Shown in pieces: positions 5,251 to 6,013 of a stretch of 6,013 bases of DNA. The first letter of the stretch is position 1, and the number at the start of each line of letters is the position of its first letter. The translations under genes and the position numbers were made by a program. Under the pieces are notes generated by a model. It searched no databases, was not told the origin of the DNA, and saw nothing but the letters and a program-made list of their open reading frames with translations. The DNA comes from Bacteroidales bacterium. Lineage in GTDB: Bacteria > Bacteroidota > Bacteroidia > Bacteroidales > Muribaculaceae. Location of the stretch: the NCBI GenBank assembly GCA_004552485.1, contig SFOH01000087.1:1-6013 (forward strand), read 5' to 3'.

Positions 5251-6013
5251 ATGTTTCTGAACATAATACTCCTGATAGTCAGCCTGGCCATGATTCTCTT
5301 TGGCGCCGGATGGCTCACCGACGGCGGCTCGGCGCTGGCAAAGCGTATGGGCCTGAGCGAGATGATGATAGGCCTCACCATCGTGGCCTTCGGCACTTCC
5401 GCTCCCGAGCTGGTGATAAGCGTGGCCTCCGCCATTGAGGGCAACGCCGGCCTCGCCATCGGCAACGTTGTCGGCAGCAACATCGCCAACGTGCTGCTGA
5501 TCATAGGCATAACCGCCATGGTGCGTCCCATACACGTGGGGCGCAGCGTCCTCAGCAACGAGATGCCGCTGGTGATTCTCTGCTCCGTGGCGCTGCTGGC
5601 GTGCGGCAACACCGGATTGCTGGACGGACTTCCCGACGCGGTGACACGCGTCGACGGCATCCGCCGCCACCGAGCCCGAAAAACCGACCAAGGAGGTGCC
5701 CCTGTGGCGCGCACTCGTGTTCATAGCCCTCGGCCTGGGAGCACTCATCTGGGGCGGCGACATCTTCGTGGACAGCGCCTCGTCCCTGGCCTCCGAAATC
5801 GGCGTGTCTGACGCCATCATCGGCCTTACCGTCGTGGCGCTCGGCACCTCGTTGCCCGAGCTGGCCACATCCGTCGTCGCCGCCGCCAAAGGCCACTCCG
5901 ACATGGCCGTCGGAAACGTCATCGGCAGCTGCATCTTCAACATCCTCTTTGTCCTCGGATGCTCCGCCGTCGTGCGTCCCCTACCCCTTGGCGGAGTCAC
6001 CAACTTCGACCTG
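5251..6013 (+). pseudogene. CaCA-family Na+/Ca2+ antiporter, broken by an internal deletion with frameshift (3' cut by window)
   Basis: This is a YrbG-like calcium/sodium antiporter of the inner membrane. Codons 1-137 (5251-5661) read normally: an N-terminal helix (about 3-20), 'ALAKRMGLSEMMIG', and the first alpha-repeat 'GLTIVAFGTSAPEL' (41-54) with 'GNVVGSNIANVLLIIG' (71-86), then 'RPIHV', two more hydrophobic stretches and 'DAVTRVDGI'. From about 5663 the family sequence continues in the next frame: a Glu/Lys-rich loop 'ATEPEKPTKEVPLW', a helix, and the second alpha-repeat 'GLTVVALGTSLPELATS' with 'GNVIGSCIFNILFVLG', open to position 6013. In the family, 'R.DGI' is followed by a hydrophobic helix of about 20 residues before the charged loop; that helix is absent. 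The lesion is therefore a deletion of roughly 20-30 codons with a net +1 shift. Both ion-binding alpha-repeats are intact, so the lesion is recent or an assembly fault. As written, the first frame ends at a stop at 5809-5811. Confidence 0.87.

Noticed and set aside
5185..6003. Long minus-strand open frames opposite radC and the antiporter
   Set aside because: No recognisable motif or start context; they mirror the GC-rich antiporter gene.
2366..6013. RadC as part of a mobile island or defence system
   Set aside because: Although radC genes can be carried by islands, no integrase, transposase, attachment repeats, nuclease or toxin gene is present, and the neighbours are chromosomal housekeeping genes with the same base composition.

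Overview
The window looks like a GC-rich member of the Bacteroidota, probably Bacteroidales. The evidence is two divergent promoter -7 elements of the TAnnTTTG type used by the Bacteroidota housekeeping sigma factor, start codons without Shine-Dalgarno sequences, and gene content (GH27-type glycosidase tail, PASTA membrane protein beside an RluD-type synthase, carboxynorspermidine decarboxylase) usual in gut Bacteroidales. The genus cannot be fixed from the sequence; a Muribaculaceae-like organism is a guess.

Layout. Positions 1-189 are the end of a plus-strand glycoside hydrolase, closed by a strong hairpin terminator (228-271). A perfect 19-bp tandem duplication (280-317) runs into the stop codon of a convergent minus-strand operon. 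That operon, read from a promoter near 2251-2258, encodes a single-pass PASTA-domain protein (1431-2192) and then an RluA/RluD-family pseudouridine synthase (314-1438), which overlap by 8 bp. A 173-bp divergent intergenic region (2193-2365) also holds the promoter of a plus-strand run of four closely spaced genes: nspC, a family 2 glycosyltransferase, radC and a Na+/Ca2+ antiporter cut by the window edge.

The most notable observation is that two of the four plus-strand genes are broken in the same way. nspC (near 2804-2808) and the antiporter (near 5659-5663) each lose an estimated 20-30 codons from the middle and change frame in the same direction, while both flanks stay well conserved. In nspC the lost part is the segment before the PLP-stacking HFH motif; in the antiporter it is a transmembrane helix in the middle of the protein. 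Two such young-looking lesions within 3 kb point either to an assembly fault or to a recent mutational process. The genes between them (GT2 and radC) are intact.

Functionally the window is mostly housekeeping: polysaccharide degradation, rRNA modification, a cell-envelope PASTA protein, polyamine synthesis, a membrane glycosyltransferase, a RadC JAMM protein and ion transport. I see no CRISPR array, insertion sequence, tRNA, rRNA, phage gene or recognisable new defence system. Intergenic gaps are all under 175 bp.
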